The notes beneath the pieces are model-generated. The model was not told the DNA's origin, searched no databases, and worked only from the letters and a program-made list of their open reading frames with translations. Below are positions 34,042 through 43,135 of a stretch of 64,000 nucleotides of DNA, one piece after another (the first letter of the stretch is position 1; each line of letters opens with the position of its first letter). The stretch comes from AP-15 sp963775875 (lineage in GTDB: Bacteria > Pseudomonadota > Alphaproteobacteria > ATCC43930 > CGMCC-115725). Both the position numbers and the translations under genes were made by a program. The stretch lies in contig CAVZKP010000014.1 of the NCBI GenBank assembly GCA_963775875.1, positions 372,001 through 436,000 on the forward strand, written 5' to 3'.

Positions 34042-34836
34042 ATGGGCGGCGAAATACAGCTCGCCGTCTCCGGAGTCTCTAAGCATTTCGGCGGCGTGCG
34101 CGCGGTCGAAGACATTTCGCTGTCGGTACGGCGCGGCGGGCTGACCTCGATCATCGGCCCGAACGGCGCCGGCAAGACCTCGCTGCTCAACATCATCAGT
34201 GGCTTCTACCGGCCGGACACTGGCTCGATCTCGTTCGAAGGCCGGGACGTGACCGGGATCCGCCCGTCGGGCGTCGCCGCTCTCGGCATCGCTCGCACCT
34301 TTCAGAACATCGCACTCTTCGCCGGCATGACCGTGCTCGACAACATCATGCTCGGCCGGCATGTGCGGATGCGGGCGGAAGTTCTGTCGTCGTTTGTCTA
34401 TTGGGGGCTGGCGCAGCGCGAGGAAGTGGTCCACCGCGCCCGGGTCGAGGAATTGATCGAATTTCTCGAACTCGAAGATTTGCGCAAGCAGCCGACCAGC
34501 GGCCTCGCCTACGGTTTGCGAAAGCGCGTCGAACTCGGCCGCGCGCTGGCGCTTGACCCCAAGCTGTTGCTGCTCGACGAGCCGATGGGCGGCATGAACC
34601 AGGAAGAAAAAGAGGACATGGCCCGCTTCATTCTCGAGGTGAACCGGGAGTGGGGCACGACGGTCATCCTGATCGAGCACGACATGGCGGTGGTGATGGA
34701 CATTTCCGAGCGGGTCGCCGTGCTCGATCACGGCCGCAAGATCGCCGACGGCACCCCTGACGAAGTACAGCGCCATCCCGACGTGATCCGCGCCTATCTC
34801 GGCGGAGGCGGCGCGCGCGCGGAGGCGGCCGAATGA
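34042..34836 (+). CDS. Branched-chain-type ABC transporter ATP-binding protein (LivG-like)
   Basis: 264 residues from MGGEIQLAVSGVSKHFGG; further in-frame GTG/ATG codons from 33958 give non-conserved extra residues. Walker A GPNGAGKTSL (Lys45), the Q-loop ARTFQNIALF, the signature AYGLRKRVELGRAL and Walker B LLLLDEPMGGMN are visible, with the LivG-type insert after FAGMTVLDNIMLGR. It powers solute uptake at the inner membrane. Its stop overlaps the acyl-CoA ligase start (ATGA), making the ligase part of the transporter operon. Confidence 0.93.
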   Translation: MGGEIQLAVSGVSKHFGGVRAVEDISLSVRRGGLTSIIGPNGAGKTSLLNIISGFYRPDTGSISFEGRDVTGIRPSGVAALGIARTFQNIALFAGMTVLDNIMLGRHVRMRAEVLSSFVYWGLAQREEVVHRARVEELIEFLELEDLRKQPTSGLAYGLRKRVELGRALALDPKLLLLDEPMGGMNQEEKEDMARFILEVNREWGTTVILIEHDMAVVMDISERVAVLDHGRKIADGTPDEVQRHPDVIRAYLGGGGARAEAAE

Positions 34837-36797
34837 GCGGAGCGCCAACCCTGCCCCCGCCGACCGACCTGCCTACCACCCTGCCGCGGCTGTTGCGCCG
34901 CAACGCCGCGATCATGGCTAGGCGGCCGGCGATCCGCGAAAAAACCCGCGGTATCTGGCAGACCTTCACTTGGGCCCAATACGACCGCGAGGTGCGTGAT
35001 TTCGCCCTCGGCCTTGCCGCCCACGGCTTCCGCCGCGGCGACAAGCTGGCGGTTATCGGCGACAACCGCCCGCGGCTTTATTGGGCCCAGCTCGCGGCAC
35101 AATGCCTGGGCGGCATCGCAGTGCCGATGTACCAGGATGCGATCGCATCCGAGATGGCCTATGTGCTGAACCACGCCGAGATCCGGGTGGTCGTCGCCGA
35201 AGACCAGGAGCAGGTCGACAAGATCCTGTCGTTGAAGGCGCAGCTGCCACATCTCGATCTGGTCGTCTACGACGATCCGCGCGGCATGCGCCGCTATCCG
35301 ACGCCGGCGCTCGAACCCTTTGAGCGGGTCCAGGCGAAGGGCCGCGAATTTGGCGCAGCACACGCTGGCTATGTCGACGGCGCCACCGACAAGGGCACGG
35401 CCGAGGATGTGGCGCTGCTGACCTACACTTCGGGCACGACTGGCGAGCCGAAAGGGGTAATGCTGTCTCACGCCAACCTGCTGGCCGCCGCCGAGGGCTT
35501 TGTCGCGGCCGAGGATATCCGCCCGAGCGACGACATCCTGTCCTATCTGCCGATGGCGTGGATCGGCGAGTCGCTGTTTTCGTTGGTCTTGACACTGCTT
35601 GTCGGCTTCACCTGCAATTGCCCGGAGCGCCCGGAAACAGTCCAGCGCGATTTGCGCGAGCTCGGCCCAACGGTGGCTTTGGCGCCGCCGCGAATCTGGG
35701 AAAACATGCTGACCCAGCTGCGGGTGCGGGCGGCTGACGCGACGCCAACCAAGCGGCGGGCCTTCGAGTTCTTCCGCGGCCTCGCCGAACGGGTCGAACT
35801 TGCCCGCGGCTCCGGGCAAAAGCCGTCATTGCCACAGCGCTTTGGCCTGGCTCTGGGCGAGCTTCTGGTCTACGGGCCGGTGCGCGACCAGCTCGGCCTG
35901 CGCCGCGCCCGGTGGGCCTATACCGGAGGCGCGCCGCTCGGCCCCGACACCTATCGCTTTTTCCGCTCGTTTGGGGTCAACCTGAAGCAGGTTTGGGGCT
36001 CGACCGAGTTGGCCGGGCTGGCTGCATTGCAGCGCGACGGCGAGGCCGATCCCGACACCGTCGGCCCGGCCATTCCGGGCACTGAAGTGCGGATCACCGA
36101 GAGCGGCGAAGTGCTGATCCGCTCCGGCGCGGTGTTCCAGGGCTATTTCAAGCAGCCCGAGGCCACCGGCGAAGCGGTCGACGCCGACGGCTGGTTCCGC
36201 ACCGGCGATTGCGGCTTTATCGACGCCCGCGGCCATCTCGTCGTCGTCGATCGCGCCAAGGATGTCGGCAAGCTCGCCGACGGCACCCCCTTTGCCCCGC
36301 AATTCATCGAGAACAAGCTGAAATTCAGCCCCTACATCGCCGAGGCGGTGGCTTATGGCGATCGCCAGCCGTTTGTCGCGGCGATGATTGCGATCGATCT
36401 CGGCACTGTCGGCAATTGGGCCGAGCGGCACAACCTTGCATATACTTCGTTCCAGGATTTGAGCGCCAAGCCCGAAGTGCGCCGGCTGATCGGCGCGGAG
36501 ATCGCCCGCTGCAACGCCGGCCTGCCGGCGGCCGCGCATATCCGCCGCTTTTTGCTGCTCAACAAGGAATTCGACCCCGACGACCACGAGATCACCCGCA
36601 CCCGCAAGGTGCGGCGCCGCTTCATCGCCGAAAAATACGCCGCAGTGGTCGAGGCGTTTTACGATGGTGGCGAAGCCGTCGAGCTGACCACCGAAATCAC
36701 CTATGAGGACGGGCGGAAGGCGGCGCTTGAAGCAAGGATGGCGATCGACACCGTCATCGGCACGGCCGAGCCGGCGCGCGAGCCCGCCTTCGCCTGA
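34833..36797 (+). CDS. AMP-forming long-chain acyl-CoA synthetase-like ligase
   Basis: 654 residues. The P-loop TYTSGTTGEPKGVMLSH begins near residue 198. WGSTELAGLA and GDCGFIDARGHLVVVDRAKD supply the acyl-adenylate motifs and FIENKLKFSPYIAEAVAYG the C-terminal domain linker. The long form with a LACS-like insert and the ELTTEITYEDGRK tail resemble bacterial long-chain acyl-CoA synthetases. The enzyme adenylates a carboxylic acid and transfers it to CoA. It lies between LivG and LivH with 4 bp overlap upstream and 8 bp spacing downstream, suggesting it activates the imported substrate as it enters. Substrate unknown; aromatic or fatty acids are the common cases. Confidence 0.93.
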   Translation: MSGAPTLPPPTDLPTTLPRLLRRNAAIMARRPAIREKTRGIWQTFTWAQYDREVRDFALGLAAHGFRRGDKLAVIGDNRPRLYWAQLAAQCLGGIAVPMYQDAIASEMAYVLNHAEIRVVVAEDQEQVDKILSLKAQLPHLDLVVYDDPRGMRRYPTPALEPFERVQAKGREFGAAHAGYVDGATDKGTAEDVALLTYTSGTTGEPKGVMLSHANLLAAAEGFVAAEDIRPSDDILSYLPMAWIGESLFSLVLTLLVGFTCNCPERPETVQRDLRELGPTVALAPPRIWENMLTQLRVRAADATPTKRRAFEFFRGLAERVELARGSGQKPSLPQRFGLALGELLVYGPVRDQLGLRRARWAYTGGAPLGPDTYRFFRSFGVNLKQVWGSTELAGLAALQRDGEADPDTVGPAIPGTEVRITESGEVLIRSGAVFQGYFKQPEATGEAVDADGWFRTGDCGFIDARGHLVVVDRAKDVGKLADGTPFAPQFIENKLKFSPYIAEAVAYGDRQPFVAAMIAIDLGTVGNWAERHNLAYTSFQDLSAKPEVRRLIGAEIARCNAGLPAAAHIRRFLLLNKEFDPDDHEITRTRKVRRRFIAEKYAAVVEAFYDGGEAVELTTEITYEDGRKAALEARMAIDTVIGTAEPAREPAFA

Positions 36798-36805
36798 GTT
36801 GATCG

Positions 36806-37705
36806 ATGGCGGGGCTTGATTGGCAGTTCACCCTGGTCCTGGTGGTCAACGGGGTGATGATCGGGCTGATGTACGCACTAATCGCCTTGGGATTTGTGCT
36901 GATCTACAAGGCGACCGACGCGATCAATTTCGCCCAGGGCGAGTTCGTCATGTTCGCCGCCTTTATCGCCGCGGGAGCCGGCGATCTGGCCGGGCTGCCG
37001 TTCTGGATCTCGGCTCTGCTCGCGGTCCTCGGCATGGTGGTGCTCGGCTTCGGCATCGAGCGAATCGTGCTGCGCCCGCTGATCGGCCGCCCGATCATTT
37101 CGGTGATCATGGCGACGATCGGCTTAGCCGCCGTCCTCAGAGGCTTCGCCACCCTGGCCTTCGGCGCTGGGACGCGGGCGATCGATATGCCGATCGGTGA
37201 TTTGCCGATTTCGCTCGGCTTTGTCAGCGTGCCACCGGTCCAGTTCGTCGGCGCCGGTGTCAGCCTGGTCTTTCTAGCCGGCTTCACCTGGTTCTTTCTA
37301 AAGAGCCGGATCGGGGTGGCAATGCGCGCGGTTGCCGACAGCCAGCAGGTGGCGATGGCAATGGGGATCAACGTGCAGCGCTATTTTGCGCTCGCCTGGG
37401 CGATGGCCGGGGTGGTCTCGGCGTTGGGCGGCATTGTCTGGGGAGCAATGCTCGGCGTCGACAACCAGCTGGCGCTGGTCGGCCTCAAGGTGTTTCCGGT
37501 GGTGATCCTGGGCGGCCTCGATTCGATCATCGGTGCGGTCGTCGGCGGGTTGATCGTCGGCGTCGTCGAGAATTTGGCGGCCGGTTATCTCGACCCCTAT
37601 GTTGGCGGTGGCACCAAGGATTTTGTGCCCTATGTGCTGATGATAGCGGTGCTGATGATCCGCCCCGAAGGCATGTTCGGCCGCCGCCGAATCGAGCGCG
37701 TGTGA
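36806..37705 (+). CDS. Branched-chain-type ABC transporter permease (LivH-like)
   Basis: 299 residues of about eight hydrophobic segments. The family text MIGLMYALIALGFVLIYKAT with NFAQGEFVMFAAF at the start and AMRAVADSQQVAMAMGINV before LAWAMAGVVSALGGIVWGA defines LivH. The AMRA.AD..QVA.AMGIN loop contacts the ATPases. Inner-membrane half of the channel. The start lies 8 bp after the ligase stop. After its stop comes a palindromic repeat element, then livM. Confidence 0.93.
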   Translation: MAGLDWQFTLVLVVNGVMIGLMYALIALGFVLIYKATDAINFAQGEFVMFAAFIAAGAGDLAGLPFWISALLAVLGMVVLGFGIERIVLRPLIGRPIISVIMATIGLAAVLRGFATLAFGAGTRAIDMPIGDLPISLGFVSVPPVQFVGAGVSLVFLAGFTWFFLKSRIGVAMRAVADSQQVAMAMGINVQRYFALAWAMAGVVSALGGIVWGAMLGVDNQLALVGLKVFPVVILGGLDSIIGAVVGGLIVGVVENLAAGYLDPYVGGGTKDFVPYVLMIAVLMIRPEGMFGRRRIERV

Positions 37706-37756
37706 TGCGGTCCTCCAGCAAAACAGCTGTTCGCACTGACGAGACGAAAGGCCGTG

Positions 37757-37927
37757 GTCATTCCGGGGCGCGGGCGCTGCCCGCGAGCCCGGAACCCATG
37801 AGCACGGGCGGATCGGAGACGGCTCAGTCGGCGCGACTGCTGCCGTCCGAGGCAAGCCTATCGCCGGCCGGTGTTCCTGGGTTCCGGGCCTGGCCCTGCG
37901 GGCCATCCCGGAATGACGCCGCGCTTT
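37757..37927. repeat. Large palindromic repeat element between livH and livM
   Basis: The ends are perfect inverted copies, GTCATTCCGGG (37757) and CCCGGAATGAC (to 37927). Inside them a second pair GCCCGGAACCCA / TGGGTTCCGGGC is also perfect. The whole 171 bp could fold into a long stem. The GTCATTCCGGG ... CCGGAATGAC pattern is known from dispersed intergenic repeats of Alphaproteobacteria. It separates two genes of one operon and leaves both reading frames intact. Confidence 0.8.
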
Positions 37928-37946
37928 GCGGGGAGCGGAGCTGACG

Positions 37947-39014
37947 ATGTTCCACCGCGAAGCCGGGGTGTTCAAAACCAGCTACGCCGCCGACATGGCG
38001 CTATACCCGCTGCCGATCGCGCGGTGGGGCCTGGCCGCATTCGCGGCGTTGTTCATTGTGATCGTGCCGCTGACCTTCAGCGAATACTACGTTTCGGTGC
38101 TCAATCTGATCCTGATCGCAATCGTCGGCGCCCTCGGCCTCAACATTCTGGTCGGCAATACCGGGCAGGTTTCGATCGGGCACGGCGCCTTCATGTCGGT
38201 CGGCGCCTATACCGCGGCCAATCTGATCACCCGCCTTGACGCACCGTTCTGGATCGCGATCCCGGCGGGAGGGCTGATGGCGGCTATAATCGGTCTCATC
38301 GTCGGGATTCCGTCACTGCGCATCAAGGGGATCTATCTGGCGATCGCCACTTTGGCGGCACAGCTGATCATCGAATGGACGATCAATCACGTCCAATGGA
38401 TCTCTGGCGGGGTACAGGCATCGATCGAGATCCCACGCCCGTCTTTTTTTGGCATCGTTCTGAAGCACGAAGTTCAAATTTATGTGTTCCTGATGTTTTT
38501 TGTAGTTTTGGCGATCATTGCCACCCTTAATCTGGTGCGCAGCCGCATCGGTCGCGCCTTTGTTGCAATCCGAGACCAAGACATTGCCGCCGAGATCATC
38601 GGCATCAACATCTTTCGATACAAGCTCTACGCGTTTGCGATCTCGTCATTCTATGCCGGGGTCGGCGGCGTGCTCGAAAGCTATTATCTGGGGATCGCCA
38701 ATTACGAACAGTTCCAGATCGATGTATCGATCGACTATCTGGCGATGGTGATCATCGGCGGTCTCGGCTCGGTGCTGGGTTCGGTGCTGGGGGCGATCTT
38801 CGTCACTCTGCTGCCGATCGCGACCCGCTGGTTTCTCAACTCTTTCGGCGGCCTGATTTTCTCTCATGCCGATCTGCTCAACGTGGTGCCTAATCTTCGG
38901 CTGGTGATCTTCGGCGCGCTGATCATCTTCTTTCTGGTGGTCGAGCCCGAGGGGCTGAACCGGCTGTGGCGCAACATCCGCAATTACTTTCGGATCTGGC
39001 CGTTTTCCTATTAA
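37947..39014 (+). CDS. Branched-chain-type ABC transporter permease (LivM-like)
   Basis: 355 residues from MFHREAG at 37947 (GGAGCGGAGC upstream). About ten membrane segments with the LivM signature GLNILVGNTGQVSIGHGAFM, VGIPSLRIKGIYLAIATLA, and the coupling loop SRIGRAFVAIRDQDIAAEIIG followed by INIFRYKLYAFAISSFYAGV. It forms the second half of the channel with LivH. Extra N-terminal residues (FHREAGVFKTSYAADMALYP) are typical for the subgroup that carries a CoA ligase in the operon. Confidence 0.93.
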   Translation: MFHREAGVFKTSYAADMALYPLPIARWGLAAFAALFIVIVPLTFSEYYVSVLNLILIAIVGALGLNILVGNTGQVSIGHGAFMSVGAYTAANLITRLDAPFWIAIPAGGLMAAIIGLIVGIPSLRIKGIYLAIATLAAQLIIEWTINHVQWISGGVQASIEIPRPSFFGIVLKHEVQIYVFLMFFVVLAIIATLNLVRSRIGRAFVAIRDQDIAAEIIGINIFRYKLYAFAISSFYAGVGGVLESYYLGIANYEQFQIDVSIDYLAMVIIGGLGSVLGSVLGAIFVTLLPIATRWFLNSFGGLIFSHADLLNVVPNLRLVIFGALIIFFLVVEPEGLNRLWRNIRNYFRIWPFSY

Positions 39015-39040
39015 CTCGGAAAGGCAGTGGGAGGAGCGAT

Positions 39041-40291
39041 ATGACGACGTTATCAAAGGGCATATGGGGGCTCGCGGCCGGTGTCGCGGCAGGGTTGGCG
39101 CTCGCCGCGTCAGCGGTGGCGCAGCCCAAGGAGATCCTGATCGGCGACCAGTGCGACCGCACCGGCCCAACCCAGATCGTCGGCACGGTGCTGTGCCCGG
39201 CGATGCAGGATTATTACAAGCTGATCAACTCCGAGGGCGGGGTCGACGGCTGGATGATCCGCGGCGACGAAATCGACAATCAATACAAAGTGCCGCCCGC
39301 GATCGAGGCTTATGAGCGGCAGAAGCAAATGGGCGTTGTGATGATGACGCTCTACGGCACGCCGCAGACCGTGGCGCTGAACCAGCGGCTCGAACAGGAC
39401 AAGATGCCGACGACCTCGCCCGGTTTCGGGATTGCCGCAGCGGCTGATGGAACCCGCTACCCCTACCTGTTCCCGATCGCCGCGACCTATTGGTCGCAGG
39501 CCGCCGGAGCGGTCAAGTTCGCCAAGGACAAATTGGGCGGGAGCCTGAAGGGCAAAAAAATCGCCTACGTCTATTACGACAATCCGGCTGGCAAGGAACC
39601 GATGCCGATCCTGGACGCCCTGCAGAAATCGGAAGGGTTCGAGATGAGGACCTTTGCCGTGCCGCCGCCGGGGGTCGAATTGGGGGCGCAGATCCTCGAC
39701 ATCACCCAGCGCTATCACCCGGATTTCATCATCATGCACCTGTTCGGCCGCTCGCCTTCGGTGGCGATCAAGGGGCTGAAGGGCGCCGGCTACCCGCTGT
39801 CCCACGTCGTTGGCCTGGTCTGGGCTTCGGCCGAGGCGGACATCAAGGCGGCCGGCGGCTGGGGCGTGGCCGAGGGCTACAACACCCTGCAATTCGCCGG
39901 CGCCGGCGACAACTATCCGGTACGTCAGCAAATCAAGGCGATGTATAAGAAAGAAGGCAAAGATCCGCCCGCGACCATGGACGACACGGTCATCTATAAT
40001 CGCGGCTTGCTCCAGGCGGCGGTCCAGGTCGAAGCGATCAGGAATGCGCTTAAGATCAGCGGCGGCCAGAAGCCGACCGGGCCACAGATCAAGCAGGGCA
40101 TGGAGCAGATCCACGACTTCACCTTGGGCGGCCTCGTTCCGCCATTGCAGATCACCCCCACCGATCACGAGGGCGGCGGCTGGGTCCGGATCTTCCAGGT
40201 GCATGACGGCAAGTTCGTCGCCGAGACCGACTGGTTCCGCGCCTATCGCGATGTGGTGGAGCACGCGATCAAGACCGCAGAAGTCGATTAG
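39041..40291 (+). CDS. Branched-chain-type ABC transporter substrate-binding protein
   Basis: 416 residues from the ATG at 39041, with GGGAGGAG seven bases upstream. The signal peptide ends near AVA (residue 28). The peripla_BP_6 fold follows: ILIGDQCDRTGPTQIVG, the ligand-binding hinge IDNQYKVPPAIEAYERQK, SPGFGIAAAADGTRYPYLFP and GKKIAYVYYDNPAGKEP. The start QPKEILIGDQCDRTG is characteristic of binding proteins linked to CoA-ligase-containing Liv operons, which bind aromatic or other carboxylates rather than branched amino acids. Periplasmic. It is followed by the second ATPase gene. Confidence 0.92.
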   Translation: MTTLSKGIWGLAAGVAAGLALAASAVAQPKEILIGDQCDRTGPTQIVGTVLCPAMQDYYKLINSEGGVDGWMIRGDEIDNQYKVPPAIEAYERQKQMGVVMMTLYGTPQTVALNQRLEQDKMPTTSPGFGIAAAADGTRYPYLFPIAATYWSQAAGAVKFAKDKLGGSLKGKKIAYVYYDNPAGKEPMPILDALQKSEGFEMRTFAVPPPGVELGAQILDITQRYHPDFIIMHLFGRSPSVAIKGLKGAGYPLSHVVGLVWASAEADIKAAGGWGVAEGYNTLQFAGAGDNYPVRQQIKAMYKKEGKDPPATMDDTVIYNRGLLQAAVQVEAIRNALKISGGQKPTGPQIKQGMEQIHDFTLGGLVPPLQITPTDHEGGGWVRIFQVHDGKFVAETDWFRAYRDVVEHAIKTAEVD

Positions 40292-40336
40292 GCGGGTTGG
40301 CGAGGAGGTGGTATCGCCGATCAAGGATCTCGCCCG

Positions 40337-41132
40337 ATGCTGGCGCTGAACAACATCGAGGTCGTCTATGACGGCGTGATCCTGGTGCTGAAGGGCGTTT
40401 CGCTGAGCGTCGAGGAGGGCCGCATCACCACCCTTCTCGGCGCCAACGGCGCCGGCAAGACGACGACGTTGAAAGCGATATCGGGCCTGTTGCGCAGCGA
40501 GCGCGGCGAGGTCACCAAGGGCACGGTCGAGCTCGATGGCGAACGGCTCGACCGCCTGGCGCCGCACGATGTGGTCAGGCGCGGCGTCAGCCAGGTGTTC
40601 GAAGGCAGGCGGGTCTTCGAGAATTTGACTGTCGAGGAGAACCTCGTCGCCGGCGCCCATACCCGCAAGGATTTCGCCCGCAGCCCGGGAAGGCATCGAC
40701 AGGATCTTCGACACCTTTCCGGCGCTCCGGGAGCGCCGCCATCAGCCCTCGGGTTATCTCTCCGGCGGCGAGCAGCAGATGCTGGTGATCGGCCGCGCTC
40801 TGATGTGCGAACCCAAGGTGATCCTGCTCGACGAGCCCTCGCTCGGGCTGGCGCCGCTGCTGGTCACCGAGATCTTCGGCATCATCCGCCGGCTGCGCGA
40901 GGAGCGCGGCCTGACCGTGCTCCTGGTCGAGCAGAACGCCGCCTTGGCGCTCGACATCGCCGACCACGGCTATGTCATGGAAAACGGCCGCATCGTGCTC
41001 GAAGGCCCGGCCGAGGCTTTGCGCCAGAACTCCGACATCAAGGAATTCTATCTCGGCCTCAACGAGGCCGGCGCCCGCAAATCCTACCGCGACCTCAAGC
41101 ACTACAGACGCCGCAAGCGCTGGCTGTCGTAG
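40337..41132 (+). CDS. Branched-chain-type ABC transporter ATP-binding protein (LivF-like), single frame break
   Basis: The N-terminal half (from MLALNNIEVVYDGV) has Walker A GANGAGKTTT (Lys41) and the Q-loop VSQVFEGRRVFE. Near 40683-40690 (AGCCCGGGAAGG) the frame shifts by one base. The expected continuation REGIDRIFDTFPALRERRHQ, signature YLSGGEQQMLVIGRAL and Walker B VILLDEPSLGLAP lies in the next frame and ends at 41132 with a basic tail. Full length would be about 265 residues, normal for LivF. It is the last gene of the transporter operon. If the break is real, the importer lacks one ATPase. Confidence 0.85.
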
Positions 41133-41296
41133 CGGATCCATTGGCCTGATGCAAACCTATGGCATCGGGCAAAGGGAAGATGCCGCCGCTCCTCTGTGGT
41201 CATTGCCGCGCACAGATCTACAGATCTATTGTCATTGCGAGTGTAGCGCAGCAATCTCGGGCCGCCACCGCGCTGGTCATTTTGCCCGGAGCCCAC

Positions 41297-42306
41297 ATGC
41301 CCTCTTCACTTCCCCGCATCGCCGTGATCGGCACCGGCGGCACGATCTCCTCGCTCGGCGCGTCGAGCCTTGACGTGCTCGACTACCCCGATTTCGGCCA
41401 GAAGCTGACTCGGCCGAGGCATTGCTCGACCGGTTTGCCGAGACCCGGCTCGTCGCCGATCCGGTGCCGGTGACCTTTCGTCAGGTCGGCAGCACCGATA
41501 TCGGCCCCAAGGATTGGCTCGAATTGCGGGCATTGATCCATAAGATTGCACGAGACGACCCTGCCATCGCCGGGTTCGTCATCCCGCACGGCACTGCGAC
41601 CCTGGAGGAAACCGGGTTTTTTCTGAACCTGACCTTGCGGGTCGCGCAGCCGGTGGTGCTGGTCGGGGCGCAGAGGCCGGCGAGCGCGCTCGGCACCGAC
41701 GCCGGGATGAACCTGGTCAACGCGCTACGCGTCGCCGGCTCGCCGCAATCGCGCGGCAAGGGCGTGCTCGCCGTCCTCAACGACGAGATCCACGCCGCGC
41801 GCGATGTGGTCAAGACCTCGACCTATCGGGTGCAGACCTTTCGCTCGCTCGATTTCGGCGCGCTCGGCCATTGCGACGGCGACGGGGTGCATTTCTACCG
41901 CTCGCCTCTGCGCGCCCACATGCCCGATACGACATTCGCGGCACTCGACCTCGCCCTGCCGTTGCCGCGGGTCGACATCGTCTATTCCTATGCCGGGGCC
42001 GATGGCGCGCTGGTCGACGCGGCGGTCGCCGCCGGTGCACGCGGCATCGTCTCAGCCGGTTTTGCCCCGGGCAGCCCGACGCCAGAACAGCGCGCCGTGT
42101 TCGAACGCGCGGCCAAGGCCGGAATCGTCGTCGTCCAATGCAGCCGGGCCTTCAGCGGCCGGGTCGCCCCGCGTCGCCGGCTGCGCGACAGCGGGATCGT
42201 CGCCGGCGAGGACTTCAGCCCGCAAAAGGCCCGCATCCTGTTGATGCTGGCGTTATCGACCACCAGCGACATCGCCGCGATCCAGCAGATGTTCCAAATG
42301 TATTGA
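41297..42306 (+). CDS. Asparaginase family protein with variant active-site motif, frame broken
   Basis: MPSSLPRIAVIGTGGTISSL carries the first catalytic Thr (TGGT). After GQKL near 41401-41412 (CTCGGCCGAGG) the frame shifts and the family sequence resumes as EALLDRFAETRLVADPV and runs to 42306: QRPASALGTDAGMNLVNA, NDEIHAARDVVKTSTYRV (catalytic-type Lys) and GARGIVSAGFAPGSP. The second active-site block reads HGTATLEET, whereas asparaginases have HGTDT: the Asp that positions the substrate is replaced by Ala. Some uncharacterised family members may share this. Activity on asparagine is doubtful. It follows the liv operon and precedes a convergent marR. Confidence 0.82.
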
Positions 42307-42320
42307 CTGGCTGGACCCGG

Positions 42321-42770
42321 CTAGCCCTCGTCCTTGGGCACGAGCCCGCTCTCCACGAGGGCATGCAACAGCCCGCGCAATTCGGCCGAACGCGCCGGCC
42401 CGAACCCGGTCTCGAAGCTGCGCTGAGCCGCGACCCAGGCGCCACGGGTCTCGTTCAAGCGGTCTTCGCCGGCCGGGGTCAGGCGCAATTCCTTGACCCG
42501 CCGGTCGCTCCGGCCGGGCGTGATCGTGATCAGCCCGTCGCGTTCGAGCGGCCGGATGTTGCGGCCGAGCGTCGTGCGATCGATCACCAATTCGGCCGCC
42601 AGTTCGTTGATCGCCATCGGCCCGTGTCGCTTGAGTTTGGCGAGAATGCCGTATTGGCTGGTGCGCAGCCCCGAGGCGGCCAGATGCCGATCGTAGAGCT
42701 GCGTCACATAGCGCGCGGCCTGACGCACCGCCAGACAGTTGCAATCGGAAAGGTTCGGCTGACCAGACAA
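42321..42770 (-). CDS. MarR family transcriptional regulator
   Basis: 149 residues. Winged-helix core: LAASGLRTSQYGILAKLKR, MAINELAAELVIDRTTLGRN (recognition helix region) and RDGLITITPGRSDRRVKELRLT (wing). The leading CNCLAVRQAARYVTQLYD resembles the MarR subgroup with Cys residues that may sense oxidation or a ligand. It converges with the asparaginase-like gene (14 bp between stops), so its targets may be the transporter operon or the genes upstream of its own promoter. No operator was recognised. Confidence 0.9.
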   Translation of the reverse strand: MSGQPNLSDCNCLAVRQAARYVTQLYDRHLAASGLRTSQYGILAKLKRHGPMAINELAAELVIDRTTLGRNIRPLERDGLITITPGRSDRRVKELRLTPAGEDRLNETRGAWVAAQRSFETGFGPARSAELRGLLHALVESGLVPKDEG

Positions 42771-42936
42771 GGAAATCGCCCAAAGGATAAGAATGTAGAT
42801 TTCGGAGCATATGCGCCGTTGTCAATCAGCGAATCGCCAAAAAAGGGCACCGACCCTTCGCCGCGCGATTGAGCTGGATCAATCCACCAGCGCGCACATC
42901 TGTGATAGATATTCAGAATGGGGATGAAGGGCAGCT

Positions 42937-43098
42937 ATGTCGCCTGAAGATCGCAGCACGATGCAGCCGAGCGCGGACGGCGCCTCCGAGTTCTGGCGGG
43001 AGCATTTGCAGCCGCTTGACTTTCGGCTCAGGGCCGAGGTGCTCGAATACCCGGAAAGTATGCCCGGGGATATCGGCTTTTTCCTGACCTGGAAGTAG
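42937..43098 (+). CDS. Small hypothetical protein (53 residues)
   Basis: The frame MSPEDRSTMQPSADGASEFW ... FFLTWK begins at an ATG with AAGGGC six bases upstream and ends at TAG 43096-43098. The composition (acidic and polar residues, helix REHLQPLDFRLRAEVLEYPE) and phase match real coding sequence of the region. No known family is recognised. It lies 37 bp before the next gene on the same strand and may be cotranscribed with it. It may be a chance frame, since the length is short. Confidence 0.4.
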   Translation: MSPEDRSTMQPSADGASEFWREHLQPLDFRLRAEVLEYPESMPGDIGFFLTWK

Positions 43099-43135
43099 CA
43101 GTTGTTGTTTGGGCACCTTTAGCAAGGGAAAACCG

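Noticed and set aside
37702..37944. Open frame across the repeat between livH and livM
   Set aside because: It is explained by the palindromic element. The translation is low-complexity and overlaps both neighbouring gene borders.
39110..40714. 534-codon minus-strand frame opposite the binding-protein gene
   Set aside because: It is antisense to a signal-peptide-bearing binding protein and has no recognisable domain.
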